From contig AAVV01000004.1 of assembly GCA_000169115.1 (NCBI GenBank), forward strand, positions 124,001 to 188,000: a DNA stretch of 64,000 nucleotides, written 5' to 3'. Below, piece after piece: positions 8,399-16,211 of this stretch. The position numbers and the translations under genes were made by a program. Within the stretch, counting starts at the first letter, position 1, and each line of letters opens with the position of its first letter. The notes under the pieces are model-generated. The model did not search any database. It saw only the letters and a list, made by a program, of their open reading frames with translations, and was not told the DNA's origin. This DNA is from a marine gamma proteobacterium HTCC2080 (GTDB lineage Bacteria; Pseudomonadota; Gammaproteobacteria; Pseudomonadales; Halieaceae).

Positions 8399-10321
8399 AT
8401 GCCGATTGAGATAACACGTCGCGATTTTATAAACGGCGCTGTCATTGGCACCGGCGGCCTAATGCTCACCGGATGTGGCAAAGAAGTCGCAACTGGCGCG
8501 CCGGTAACGGCTGAAGCCCCCACGGTATTTAGCCCGCCAGATTCTTCAGCTTATTACCCCCCTATACAAACAGGTATGCGAGGAAGCCATGAAGGCTCTT
8601 TTGAAGTAGCCCACGAATTGGCCTGGCGCGGCAACAAACCTGCACACTACGAAACATTGAATGAGCACTATGACCTGATCGTGGTCGGCGCAGGCATGAG
8701 CGGACTGGCAGCGGCTCACTACTATCAACAAAAGATGGGCAATGATGCACGCATCCTAATACTCGACAATCATGACGACTTTGGTGGTCACGCCAAGCGC
8801 AACGAATTCCACCAGAATGGGAGAATGATGCTTAGCCTCGGTGGCGCGCAAAACATCGAAGCCCTGAGTAACTACAGCGATGCCGCCCGCGGGCTGATGC
8901 AAGACATTGGCATTGATGATGATTTCATCGAGATCATGAACCAACAAACACCCGACAATATGTTCCTTGCGGGCAAAATGCAGGCAGAAAATGGTGTCGC
9001 CATGCCCGGAGCAAACGGCCATGTCACTGTTAGAGGGAATTGGCTAGCCGCTATGTTTGGTGGCAAAGACTACGAGAAGTCTGTGCGTGCATTACCCCTG
9101 CCCACGGCTGAGCAAGACAAGCTGATCGACTTCTTCGCCGGGCACCAAGACTTTCTGGATGACCTCTCCCTAAGCGAAAAATGGGATTACATTAACGCCA
9201 ACAGTTACAACCGCTATCTCGTGGACAGGGTCGGCCTGGCCGAGGACACCGTGCCGGTTTTAAACGTCTTGATAATGCATCTGACCGGTGTCTCGGGGTG
9301 GAACCTTACAGTGCTGGAAGGCATGACCATGGGTGGCACGGGCATCAAGTCTATGGGTTGGGTAGGCAAGGCCTCGGCTAAACTCGCGGAATGGGTGCTA
9401 GACAGCCTACTCAGCGTCACAATGTTTCCCGACGGCAATGCTTCTGTCGCGCGGTTATTGGTACAGAAGCTGATTCCCGCGGCGGCGCCGGGTATGCAGG
9501 GCACGCAAGATGTGGCGATTGCGCACTTCAATTACAGCGCTTTGGATCAAGAAGACCATCCCACAAGACTGCGCCTTAATAGCACTGTGGTCGGGGTACG
9601 GGACAATAACAACAATCAGGTTGAGGTAGATTACGTGCAGCAGGGCAAGGCCCGGAGGGTAACCGCTGACCACTGCGTGTTGGCCTGCTACAACGCCCTC
9701 ATCCCGCACCTGTGTCCAGAAATGCCCGACGCTCAGAAAGAAGGACTGAGCTACGGGGTAAAAACACCTTTCGTATACGCCAATGTGCTGCTGAAAAATG
9801 GTCAGGCGTTTTCTGAACTGGGCGCCACCTCGTTTCAGTGCCCCTATGACCCTTTCCAATGGATAAGTTCATCACCCGCCGTTTCTGTCGGTGGCTATGA
9901 GCCTCCCAGAGACCCAAATGACCCCATGGTAGCGTTCATGATGCACTCTCCAATGACCGGTCCAGAACAGCCAACATCTTGCCGAGACCAGCTGCGCATG
10001 GCTCGCCATAAAATCTACAGCACCCCCTTTGCCGACTACGAACAACAAATACGCCAGCAGCTGCAATCCATGTTGGGACAACACGGCTTCAACCATGAGA
10101 CCGATATTCGGGGGATTACGGTTAATCGCATTCCTCACGGCTATGCTTACGCTTACTTGGGTCTTTATGACCCCAAATGGGAGGAGGGCCAGGCACCCCA
10201 CGAAATTGGACGTGCCCAGTTCGGTCGCATTTCTATTGCCAACACCGATTCCGAAGCGACTGCGCTGATGAACCTGGCCTTTGATGCCGCTTGGCGAGCC
10301 GTTGAGGAGCAGACCGCTTGA
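8399..10321 (+). CDS. Tat-exported FAD oxidoreductase, SpdH-like, with lipobox
   Basis: A 640-aa paralogue of the protein at 2475-4391. It opens with a twin-arginine motif TRRDFINGAV, followed by a lipobox-like LMLTGC (Cys near residue 26), so it may be a Tat-exported lipoprotein. The FAD fold reads LIVVGAGMSGLAAAHYY, followed by LILDNHDDFGGHAKRNEF. The C-terminal block VNRIPHGYAYAYLGL and HEIGRAQFGRISIANTDSEA matches the paralogue. It lacks the acidic Pro/Glu insert of the other copy. It is the first gene rightward of the operator at 8313-8350, and the hydrolase gene follows after 68 bp. Divergent, probably co-controlled paralogues suggest two related substrates or two steps of one pathway. 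The SpdH label is by family resemblance; spermidine activity is not shown. Confidence 0.85.
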   Translation: MPIEITRRDFINGAVIGTGGLMLTGCGKEVATGAPVTAEAPTVFSPPDSSAYYPPIQTGMRGSHEGSFEVAHELAWRGNKPAHYETLNEHYDLIVVGAGMSGLAAAHYYQQKMGNDARILILDNHDDFGGHAKRNEFHQNGRMMLSLGGAQNIEALSNYSDAARGLMQDIGIDDDFIEIMNQQTPDNMFLAGKMQAENGVAMPGANGHVTVRGNWLAAMFGGKDYEKSVRALPLPTAEQDKLIDFFAGHQDFLDDLSLSEKWDYINANSYNRYLVDRVGLAEDTVPVLNVLIMHLTGVSGWNLTVLEGMTMGGTGIKSMGWVGKASAKLAEWVLDSLLSVTMFPDGNASVARLLVQKLIPAAAPGMQGTQDVAIAHFNYSALDQEDHPTRLRLNSTVVGVRDNNNNQVEVDYVQQGKARRVTADHCVLACYNALIPHLCPEMPDAQKEGLSYGVKTPFVYANVLLKNGQAFSELGATSFQCPYDPFQWISSSPAVSVGGYEPPRDPNDPMVAFMMHSPMTGPEQPTSCRDQLRMARHKIYSTPFADYEQQIRQQLQSMLGQHGFNHETDIRGITVNRIPHGYAYAYLGLYDPKWEEGQAPHEIGRAQFGRISIANTDSEATALMNLAFDAAWRAVEEQTA

Positions 10322-10322
10322 A

Positions 10323-10344
10323 TTAGCGGTCTAGCCGCCGCTAA
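10323..10344 (+). other. Intercistronic hairpin
   Basis: A 7-bp stem TTAGCGG/CCGCTAA with an 8-nt loop begins right after the stop codon of the FAD oxidoreductase gene. No T-tract follows, so it is more likely an mRNA-stability or attenuation element between the two cistrons than a full terminator. Confidence 0.3.
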
Positions 10345-10389
10345 AACCGCGGTGTTAAATGACAATCTAACCTGCCGAGGAGCGCGCTC

Positions 10390-11640
10390 TTGAGAATGAA
10401 CACGTACAAGACGATTTTCACGGGGCTACTGCTGACGGTATTGCTCATCGGTGACACAATTTCGATTGCCGAGGAAACTGACCGCCCCGACAACCTGACC
10501 CTTGAATCCTTTCAATTCGGGCCTATCAACCGCTGGGCTTTCAGTCACATGCGGGAAGTGATCCCCACGGTGAATATTCCTCGTGACCCAACGCAATTTC
10601 TTGCACTTAAAAACAGTGAAGACCTCGTTACCGATTTTTCCGTTGCATTTCAGGGGCGTCAGCAGGCGATTGATAACATAGCTGAGCAGCAGTACATCGA
10701 TGGCCTACTGATTCTCAAAAACGGTGACATTGTGTTCGAGCAGTACTACGGCAGCCTCAAGCCCGAACTGCCGCACTTAATGAATTCTGTGTCCAAATCT
10801 GTTGTTGCACTGGTTGCCGGAAAACTCGCGGCACAGGGGGTCATCGACCTCGATAAGCCGGTGGCTCATTACGTCCCCGCCCTCGCCAAAAGCGGCTATG
10901 CTCCCGACGCGTTGCAAACTGTGCTCGACATGCGTGACGGGTCTGCCTACACCGAAGATTATCCAGATTTCACCACCACGTTCAGACTTCAAGACTGTGC
11001 TATCGGCTGGACAGATGCCGACTACTGCCCAGAAGGCGGGCCGACCAGCCTTTATGCATTTCTTCCAATGATTGGACGGGATGAAGAAAAACTGGGCAAA
11101 TTCAGCTACCGGTCGGGCTCGACGAACGTCATTGGCTGGGTGCTTGAAGCGGCAACAGGGCAACCATTGGCAGAGCTCATTTCGCAGCATGTCTGGCAAC
11201 CCATGGGGGCAGAGTTCGATGCCAACATTACGGTGGACAAGGGCGGCTTTGTTTTAGCCGATCATGGTATGAGCTCGACGCTGCGTGATCTCACTCGTTT
11301 GGGGCTACTGGTTTTGAACAACGGTAAGGCACAGGGCAAGGAGGTCATCCCTGCCCCATTTATTCAGGACATATTGGCACAGCAAGGTGACCCCAACTGG
11401 CCCTACCCTGCGCCCGAAGGCTACACGCCGTCCTACCGTTCATTTTGGTGGGGGGAAGGAAATTCAGGCGGGGACGTCAGTGGCTATGGCATTCACGGTC
11501 AATTTGTACGGGTGGTGCCCGAGGCCGATCTTGTGATTACCCTATATTCGACCTGGCCCCGAGCCGACGGCAATGGAGAATCCCACGGTTGGGGTGCTAC
11601 AGCTGAGCTCATGGAGGCGTTAATCGCTAAATTTCGGTGA
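10390..11640 (+). CDS. Secreted serine hydrolase, class C beta-lactamase / 6-aminohexanoate-dimer hydrolase (NylB)-like
   Basis: A 416-aa protein with a signal peptide (hydrophobic residues about 8-24). The nucleophile motif SVSK lies in MNSVSKSVVALVAG. A second-motif Tyr occurs in FSYRSGSTNVIGWVLEAATG, and HGQF stands in for the KTG/HxG motif. LDMRDGSAYTEDY and the SFWWGEG region fit NylB/EstB-type amidases and esterases rather than true beta-lactamases. The TTG start at 10390 has GAGGAG about 7 nt upstream; an ATG two codons later is spaced less well. It follows the SpdH-like gene in the same direction. Inference: it may hydrolyse an amide or ester bond of the substrate handled by the FAD enzymes. 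No antibiotic-resistance role is suggested by context. Confidence 0.85.
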   Translation: MRMNTYKTIFTGLLLTVLLIGDTISIAEETDRPDNLTLESFQFGPINRWAFSHMREVIPTVNIPRDPTQFLALKNSEDLVTDFSVAFQGRQQAIDNIAEQQYIDGLLILKNGDIVFEQYYGSLKPELPHLMNSVSKSVVALVAGKLAAQGVIDLDKPVAHYVPALAKSGYAPDALQTVLDMRDGSAYTEDYPDFTTTFRLQDCAIGWTDADYCPEGGPTSLYAFLPMIGRDEEKLGKFSYRSGSTNVIGWVLEAATGQPLAELISQHVWQPMGAEFDANITVDKGGFVLADHGMSSTLRDLTRLGLLVLNNGKAQGKEVIPAPFIQDILAQQGDPNWPYPAPEGYTPSYRSFWWGEGNSGGDVSGYGIHGQFVRVVPEADLVITLYSTWPRADGNGESHGWGATAELMEALIAKFR

Positions 11641-11668
11641 TTTCCGGGCCCATTTCTCGACCGTGCGT

Positions 11669-11692
11669 GCGGCGCTTCGTGCCGCCTTCTTT
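11669..11692 (+). terminator. Weak rho-independent-like terminator
   Basis: A 7-bp stem GCGGCGC/GTGCCGC with one G-T wobble and a TTC loop (11669-11685) is followed by a pyrimidine/T-rich stretch ending at 11692. It sits 28 bp after the hydrolase stop and before the convergent TetR gene. Confidence 0.4.
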
Positions 11693-11815
11693 CAGTTAAA
11701 GGGCAAATCTCAAATGAAAAGCCATGCGAGTTGAGGACAGCTCCCAAACAGCGCTGCAGCGAAACCCGATCAGAGGATCGACCCACGCAGATATCAGTAC
11801 AGCGGTAGGGCCTGA

Positions 11816-12385
11816 CTAGACGTCGGCATAACGCTCTTTTACTAGGTTGAATATGGCCTGCTTGACTGCAGATCTGTCCTTCTCCCAACGTCGCCCCCTA
11901 CCCACAAAGAGTGACTCCCCCTCCACCAGAGTTAAGAGCATGAGGGATTCTGCGCGGGCATTAACGATGCCCTGCGCTGCCATAAGAGTCTCTAACTTCT
12001 CCAAGAACGTGGCATAGACCTCTTCTAATAAATCGGATACTAAGGGTTCTACCTGCTCCATAGCCCACAGCTGTGTCCAAAGCCGGTCATTGAATAGCTT
12101 ATCTGATGTGCCAACCTGCTCATCGAGCATAAACTCCACCATACTCATAATAGAAGGAATTTCGCTAGGTCCTCCCGGGGCACTAAATGCAGAAGTAATC
12201 TCAGCCTCAATATAATTTACCAAGGCAGTTAGCAGTGCATCCCAAGTCCGGAAGTGGTACTGCAATGCGCCCAGCTTCAAACCACTCGCCCGGGCCAAAG
12301 CCCGCATGCTGAGGCTGCCGTAACCCTCATCAGCAATGAGCTCTATTGCCGCACGCAAAATTTCGGTTTTTCGATCGGTATTCAT
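11816..12385 (-). CDS. TetR-family transcriptional regulator
   Basis: A 189-aa repressor-type protein. The N-terminal helix-turn-helix shows the family pattern: ILRAAIELIADEGYGSLSMR, then ALARASGLKLGALQYHF, then a TWDALLTALVNYIEAEI segment. The C-terminal ligand domain (residues about 65-189) is not assignable to a subfamily. It lies convergent to the hydrolase gene, at the end of the catabolic island, and is followed on its own upstream side by the response regulator. Its likely targets are the perfect inverted repeat at 8313-8350 and perhaps its own upstream repeat at 12419-12450; neither is demonstrated. Confidence 0.9.
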   Translation of the reverse strand: MNTDRKTEILRAAIELIADEGYGSLSMRALARASGLKLGALQYHFRTWDALLTALVNYIEAEITSAFSAPGGPSEIPSIMSMVEFMLDEQVGTSDKLFNDRLWTQLWAMEQVEPLVSDLLEEVYATFLEKLETLMAAQGIVNARAESLMLLTLVEGESLFVGRGRRWEKDRSAVKQAIFNLVKERYADV

Positions 12386-12418
12386 ATCAAGTTTCTATTA
12401 TCCCGCCCTCGGCTTATT

Positions 12419-12450
12419 GGCATATTCAGTACTGTGTGCCGGAGTATGCC
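12419..12450. promoter_or_regulatory. Imperfect inverted repeat upstream of the TetR gene
   Basis: GGCATA at 12419 and TATGCC ending at 12450 are exact complements, and 9 of 14 arm positions match overall across a 4-nt centre. The position, 34 bp upstream of the TetR start, would suit autoregulation. It does not resemble the 8313-8350 repeat. Confidence 0.3.
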
Positions 12451-12516
12451 TTACTGGCAGGCTGGCATGCACCATACCCGCCGGATAACCCTAAATAGAA
12501 ACTCTGGACTACAACC

Positions 12517-13227
12517 TTAAGCGGCGACTAAATCTCTGGGGGAAAATCGATAGCCAGTCCCGCGAACAGTTTGAATGAGCTCACTGTATACAGGATGGGC
12601 GCTCTGCAGCGTTTTCCGAAGACGGCGAATACTCACGTCAACAGTGCGCGCATCCACACAGGCGTTATTACCCCAAATATGCTGGAGTATTTGTTTGCGT
12701 GCATGGGCCCGCTCGGGGTGCAGCATGAAAAATTGCAATAGTTTAAATTCCGTGGGCCCCAACATGAGAACCTGAGAACCCAAGGTGACACGACGGTTAT
12801 CGAGCTCCAGCACTAAATCTCCAACGCGCAGCTGATGGTTAACGTCATCATCTTCAGTGTGTCGAAAAATAGTTCGTATGCGAGCGAGAAGCTCTTTTAA
12901 GGAAAAGGGCTTGGTAATGTAATCATGTGCGCCCATATCCAGCCCCTGAATAATGTCCTCCTCACGGGCTTTCGCGGTGACCATAATGACCGGCAAGGAC
13001 TGCGTTGCTTCCTCTTTCTTTAACCGGCTGAGTAGTTCAATGCCACTACCACCGGGGAGCATCCAGTCGAGCAAAACCAAATCGGGATCTTGGTCAGTTA
13101 TCAACCAGTAAGCCTTTTGAGTATCAGCGGCTTCCAAAACCTCGAACCCCTCAGTCTCCAGGGCAAACCGCAGCATGTCTCGAAGGTCAGGCTCATCATC
13201 GACTACCAAGATTTTTTTCATAGTCAT
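12517..13227 (-). CDS. PhoB/OmpR-family response regulator
   Basis: A 236-aa two-component regulator. The receiver domain has the acidic pair D10-D11, phospho-acceptor D54 (LVLLDWMLPG), T84 and K106 (TKPF). The C-terminal winged helix (about residues 135-230) has LGPTEFKLLQFF, RKQILQHIWG and the typical DVSIRRLRKTL plus TVRGTGYRF. The protein closely resembles PhoB. No histidine kinase gene is next to it in the window. It is last in a leftward set: large TBDR, duplicated lipoprotein, regulator (140-bp gap to the lipoprotein). Two Pho-box-like direct repeats lie upstream of the TBDR. Inference: it controls that TBDR in response to phosphate or a related signal. Confidence 0.92.
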   Translation of the reverse strand: MTMKKILVVDDEPDLRDMLRFALETEGFEVLEAADTQKAYWLITDQDPDLVLLDWMLPGGSGIELLSRLKKEEATQSLPVIMVTAKAREEDIIQGLDMGAHDYITKPFSLKELLARIRTIFRHTEDDDVNHQLRVGDLVLELDNRRVTLGSQVLMLGPTEFKLLQFFMLHPERAHARKQILQHIWGNNACVDARTVDVSIRRLRKTLQSAHPVYSELIQTVRGTGYRFSPRDLVAA

Positions 13228-13366
13228 AAGTCTTTATTCATTAAGTTAACCTGGACAAAAAAGCCATCAGCAACCGGTCTAACGCGCCCCTATTGACGAC
13301 CCATGATTAGCATGAACCTTTGCGAAAACGGTGTTATTTGGGGAGCAGCGAACCCCGCGACCAGGC

Positions 13367-16177
13367 TCATAGTGAGCCTGGTACAGTCCAGCCAGCCCAC
13401 CATAGATCCGACCCGTCAGGATCCACAGCGCCGATGTAATCCGTTGAATCAAGGTAAGTACCATCGGCAACCGACTCAGGATAAGCGCCGTTAATAAGAT
13501 CCCAATCCAGCGGATCCAAGCCAATCGCCTCGGGGGCTTGGGAGCTGAGCAGAGCATCCAATGCGGCATTGGTCTCAACTACCGTTGTGGTATCGAAGCT
13601 CACATTGAATCCTGAAAGTATGCCGTGCATCCCCTCGCCCTGACCGCAGTCCTGGATCCAGTTATTAACAACCAATGCAGTACCGGCGAGAGCCTCAGAA
13701 CCAGAGCCGTCGACATTAATACAGGTATCAACAACCGTCTGGGAGGTATCGGCGACCGTCACTATGGTGTTGTGAAAAAAACCACCCGAGCGCTTTTTAA
13801 AGTTCAGGCTATAGGTTGCCCGATTAGCCACCTTGTCATTGATAATCGTGACATTTGCCAGTGTTGGCTTTGACAGAAAGCCCGCCGATGAGCCCTCAGT
13901 ATCCATTTCAAAGGCCTCACCTTTCGAGGCGCCTTGCTTGACGATGATGTATTGAAGATTGCCCTGATAACCCTCATCCCAATCGACGGAATCGTCGTTG
14001 TTACTGGTGAAGACGCCGTGCTTGACGTTGACATTGCCACCGTAAAACTCGATGCCATCATCAGAGTTGCCATGCACCTGAATGTAATCTATCTCTGTAC
14101 CGCTACCCACGGTCACCAAAGAAATACCGTTGATTTCATTACCCGTAGAGAATTCATAGCCACCTTCCGCAACCACCACGTAGCGCAGTACACCGCTACT
14201 GTCATTCGGGTCATAGCCACCCGCAAAACCTGACTCTCCTTCGGAGTCGATATCGCAATAGCTGCCACCTTCACTACACTCGTTGTGTGGTGCGTAGCCG
14301 TGCATGATCAGCCCGCCCCACTCACCAGACCCGTCAAGGCCTTCATCATCGGAGGAAAATACGATTGGCGCAGACTGGGTGCCCATCGCCATAAGCTTAC
14401 TGCCGCGGGTGATCACCAAGTTGGCAAAGGTGCCGGTTTTGCCGAGGACTTTGACACCGGGCTCGATAGTTAAAGTGACATTGCGCACTGAGGACCCATC
14501 GGCCAAGGTACCGTCCCCGTTTGTCTCCAGTTGGCCATTTCCATTACCGACGGTAACCCGACCTTCCATGAGGTAGTCCACACCCGCAGTCAACGTGAGG
14601 TCAGACGAAACTGTGGGGGGCAGCAGGCATAGACCGTCTTCTAGTTCATCCGTACCTGAAGGACAAGATGCCTCGGGAAGGCTAGGATTACCGACGCTGC
14701 CTGCGATTGTCCAGTTAGCCCACCAGACATCGCTGCCATCGGGGTTGACCGCACCAATAAAGTTCGTCGCATCAAGGTAGCCTGCGTCGGCCACCGATTC
14801 CGGATAGGCACTGTTAACCGCGGCCCAATCAATCGTATTGGACAATACAGCAGCAGATGCCTGAGAAGCGAAATTATCATCGAGCTGTGCCGCTACGGCC
14901 GCAATGGTGCCGTTATTCAAACCCGCTACATTTGCCAGAGTGCCGCGATCGCCAGATCCCGAAGCACAATCCTGAATCCAGTTGTTCAGAACCAGCGCCT
15001 CACCTACCAGCGCCTGTGAACCCGAGCCGTCGACATTGACGCAGGTGGTCAGGGCGGTTTCAGAATCAGGCGACACGGTGACAACCGTGTTGTGGAAAAA
15101 GCCAGCTGAGCGCTTTTTAAAGTTTAGGCTGTAGTCGGCTCGGTCGGCTACCTTTTCAACCACTACCGTCACGTTGGAGAGGGTTGGCTTGGAGAGGAAC
15201 CCACTGGAAGACCCTTCGGTATCCATCTCAAAAGCCTCCCCTTTGGCCGCACCCTGCTTAACAATAATGTACTGCAAGTTGCCCTGATATCCCTCGTCCC
15301 AATCAACGGAGTCATCGTTGTTATTGGTGAAAACACCGTGCTTCAAATTGACCGTACCGCCATAAAATTCAATACCGTCGTCTGAATTGCCATGAACCTG
15401 AACGTAGTCCATTTCTGTGCCTCGACCCACGCCAACCAGCGAGATACCGTTGATCTCATTACCCGTAGAAAATTCATAACCGCCCTCGGCGACGACCACA
15501 TACCGCAGGACACCACTGCTATCAGCGGGGTTGTAGCCACCCGCAAACCCTGACTCTCCCTCAGCATCAATGTCGCAGTAACTCCCCCCCTCCACGCATT
15601 CATTGTGTGGCGCGTAGCCATGAATAATTAGCCCGCCCCATTCGCCAGAGCCGTCATAGCCCTCATCGTCGGAGCTAAAGATAATGGGTGCATCTGCGGT
15701 ACCCGCTGCCAGAATTTTGCTACCCCGGGTCACGAGCAAATTGGCAAATGTGCCGGACTTTCCAAAGACCTCAACACCGGCTTCAATCGTCAATGTCACC
15801 GATTGAACATCAGCCCCATCTGCCAGCGAGCCGTCACCATTACTTTCCAGCTGGCCATTACCGTTACCCACGGTCACACGATCCGTCATCAGATACTGAA
15901 CCCCTGCCGACAACGTCATGTCTGTCGAGATAGTAGCGGGCAGTTCACACAGCCCCTCGCTAACCTCGGACGTTCCTTCCGGACAGTTCACGGGGGTCTC
16001 TCCGCCCGAATCACCGCCACCCGAATCACCGCCACCCGAATCACCGCCACCCGAGTCACCGCCGCCATTGCTAGGTGGTGCCTCAATGTTGATAGTGGTG
16101 CTGTCACCGTCGGAGCACGCAGCAAGAAATGTCACCAAAACCGCACTAATGAGGTGTAACTTGATACTTCGCGTCAT
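13367..16177 (-). CDS. Internally duplicated surface lipoprotein (beta-helix-like), TBDR partner
   Basis: About 936 aa with a lipobox FLAAC after a short signal peptide, then a Gly/Asp/Ser linker encoded by 15-bp repeats, then two ~430-residue homologous halves. Each half begins with CPxGT, then LPxTxSxDxTLxAGVxYLM, RVTVGNGNGQLE, LTIEAGVxVxGKxGTFANL, IIFSSDDEG, SGEWGGLI, VVVAEGGYEFSTGNEING, VHGNSDDGIEFYGG and NNDDSVDWDEGYQGNL, and ends with an SDxWWAxWT motif. The repetitive glycine and hydrophobic pattern suggests a right-handed beta-helix. The start at 16177 is chosen because GAGATG lies 6 nt upstream; longer in-frame starts would bury the signal peptide. The TBDR stop is 34 bp upstream, so the pair is cotranscribed. 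Acidic SDDEG/NNDDS repeats could bind cations. The ligand is unknown. Confidence 0.85.
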   Translation of the reverse strand: MTRSIKLHLISAVLVTFLAACSDGDSTTINIEAPPSNGGGDSGGGDSGGGDSGGGDSGGETPVNCPEGTSEVSEGLCELPATISTDMTLSAGVQYLMTDRVTVGNGNGQLESNGDGSLADGADVQSVTLTIEAGVEVFGKSGTFANLLVTRGSKILAAGTADAPIIFSSDDEGYDGSGEWGGLIIHGYAPHNECVEGGSYCDIDAEGESGFAGGYNPADSSGVLRYVVVAEGGYEFSTGNEINGISLVGVGRGTEMDYVQVHGNSDDGIEFYGGTVNLKHGVFTNNNDDSVDWDEGYQGNLQYIIVKQGAAKGEAFEMDTEGSSSGFLSKPTLSNVTVVVEKVADRADYSLNFKKRSAGFFHNTVVTVSPDSETALTTCVNVDGSGSQALVGEALVLNNWIQDCASGSGDRGTLANVAGLNNGTIAAVAAQLDDNFASQASAAVLSNTIDWAAVNSAYPESVADAGYLDATNFIGAVNPDGSDVWWANWTIAGSVGNPSLPEASCPSGTDELEDGLCLLPPTVSSDLTLTAGVDYLMEGRVTVGNGNGQLETNGDGTLADGSSVRNVTLTIEPGVKVLGKTGTFANLVITRGSKLMAMGTQSAPIVFSSDDEGLDGSGEWGGLIMHGYAPHNECSEGGSYCDIDSEGESGFAGGYDPNDSSGVLRYVVVAEGGYEFSTGNEINGISLVTVGSGTEIDYIQVHGNSDDGIEFYGGNVNVKHGVFTSNNDDSVDWDEGYQGNLQYIIVKQGASKGEAFEMDTEGSSAGFLSKPTLANVTIINDKVANRATYSLNFKKRSGGFFHNTIVTVADTSQTVVDTCINVDGSGSEALAGTALVVNNWIQDCGQGEGMHGILSGFNVSFDTTTVVETNAALDALLSSQAPEAIGLDPLDWDLINGAYPESVADGTYLDSTDYIGAVDPDGSDLWWAGWTVPGSL
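16005..16064 (-). repeat. 15-bp tandem repeat encoding a Gly-Asp-Ser linker
   Basis: Four near-identical copies of a 15-bp unit (plus-strand CCCGAATCACCGCCA) lie in the lipoprotein gene right after the lipobox region. The last copy differs at two bases. The array encodes the pentapeptide SGGGD repeatedly. Copy-number change would lengthen or shorten the linker without breaking the frame. Confidence 0.8.
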
Positions 16178-16211
16178 ATTTTTCATCTCTGTAAGAGTCA
16201 ATGTGATGGGC

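Noticed and set aside
10390-11640. Antibiotic-resistance beta-lactamase
   Set aside because: The SxxK-containing protein has NylB/EstB-like motifs and a catabolic neighbourhood; a true class C enzyme would show YxN and KTG motifs, which are not seen here.
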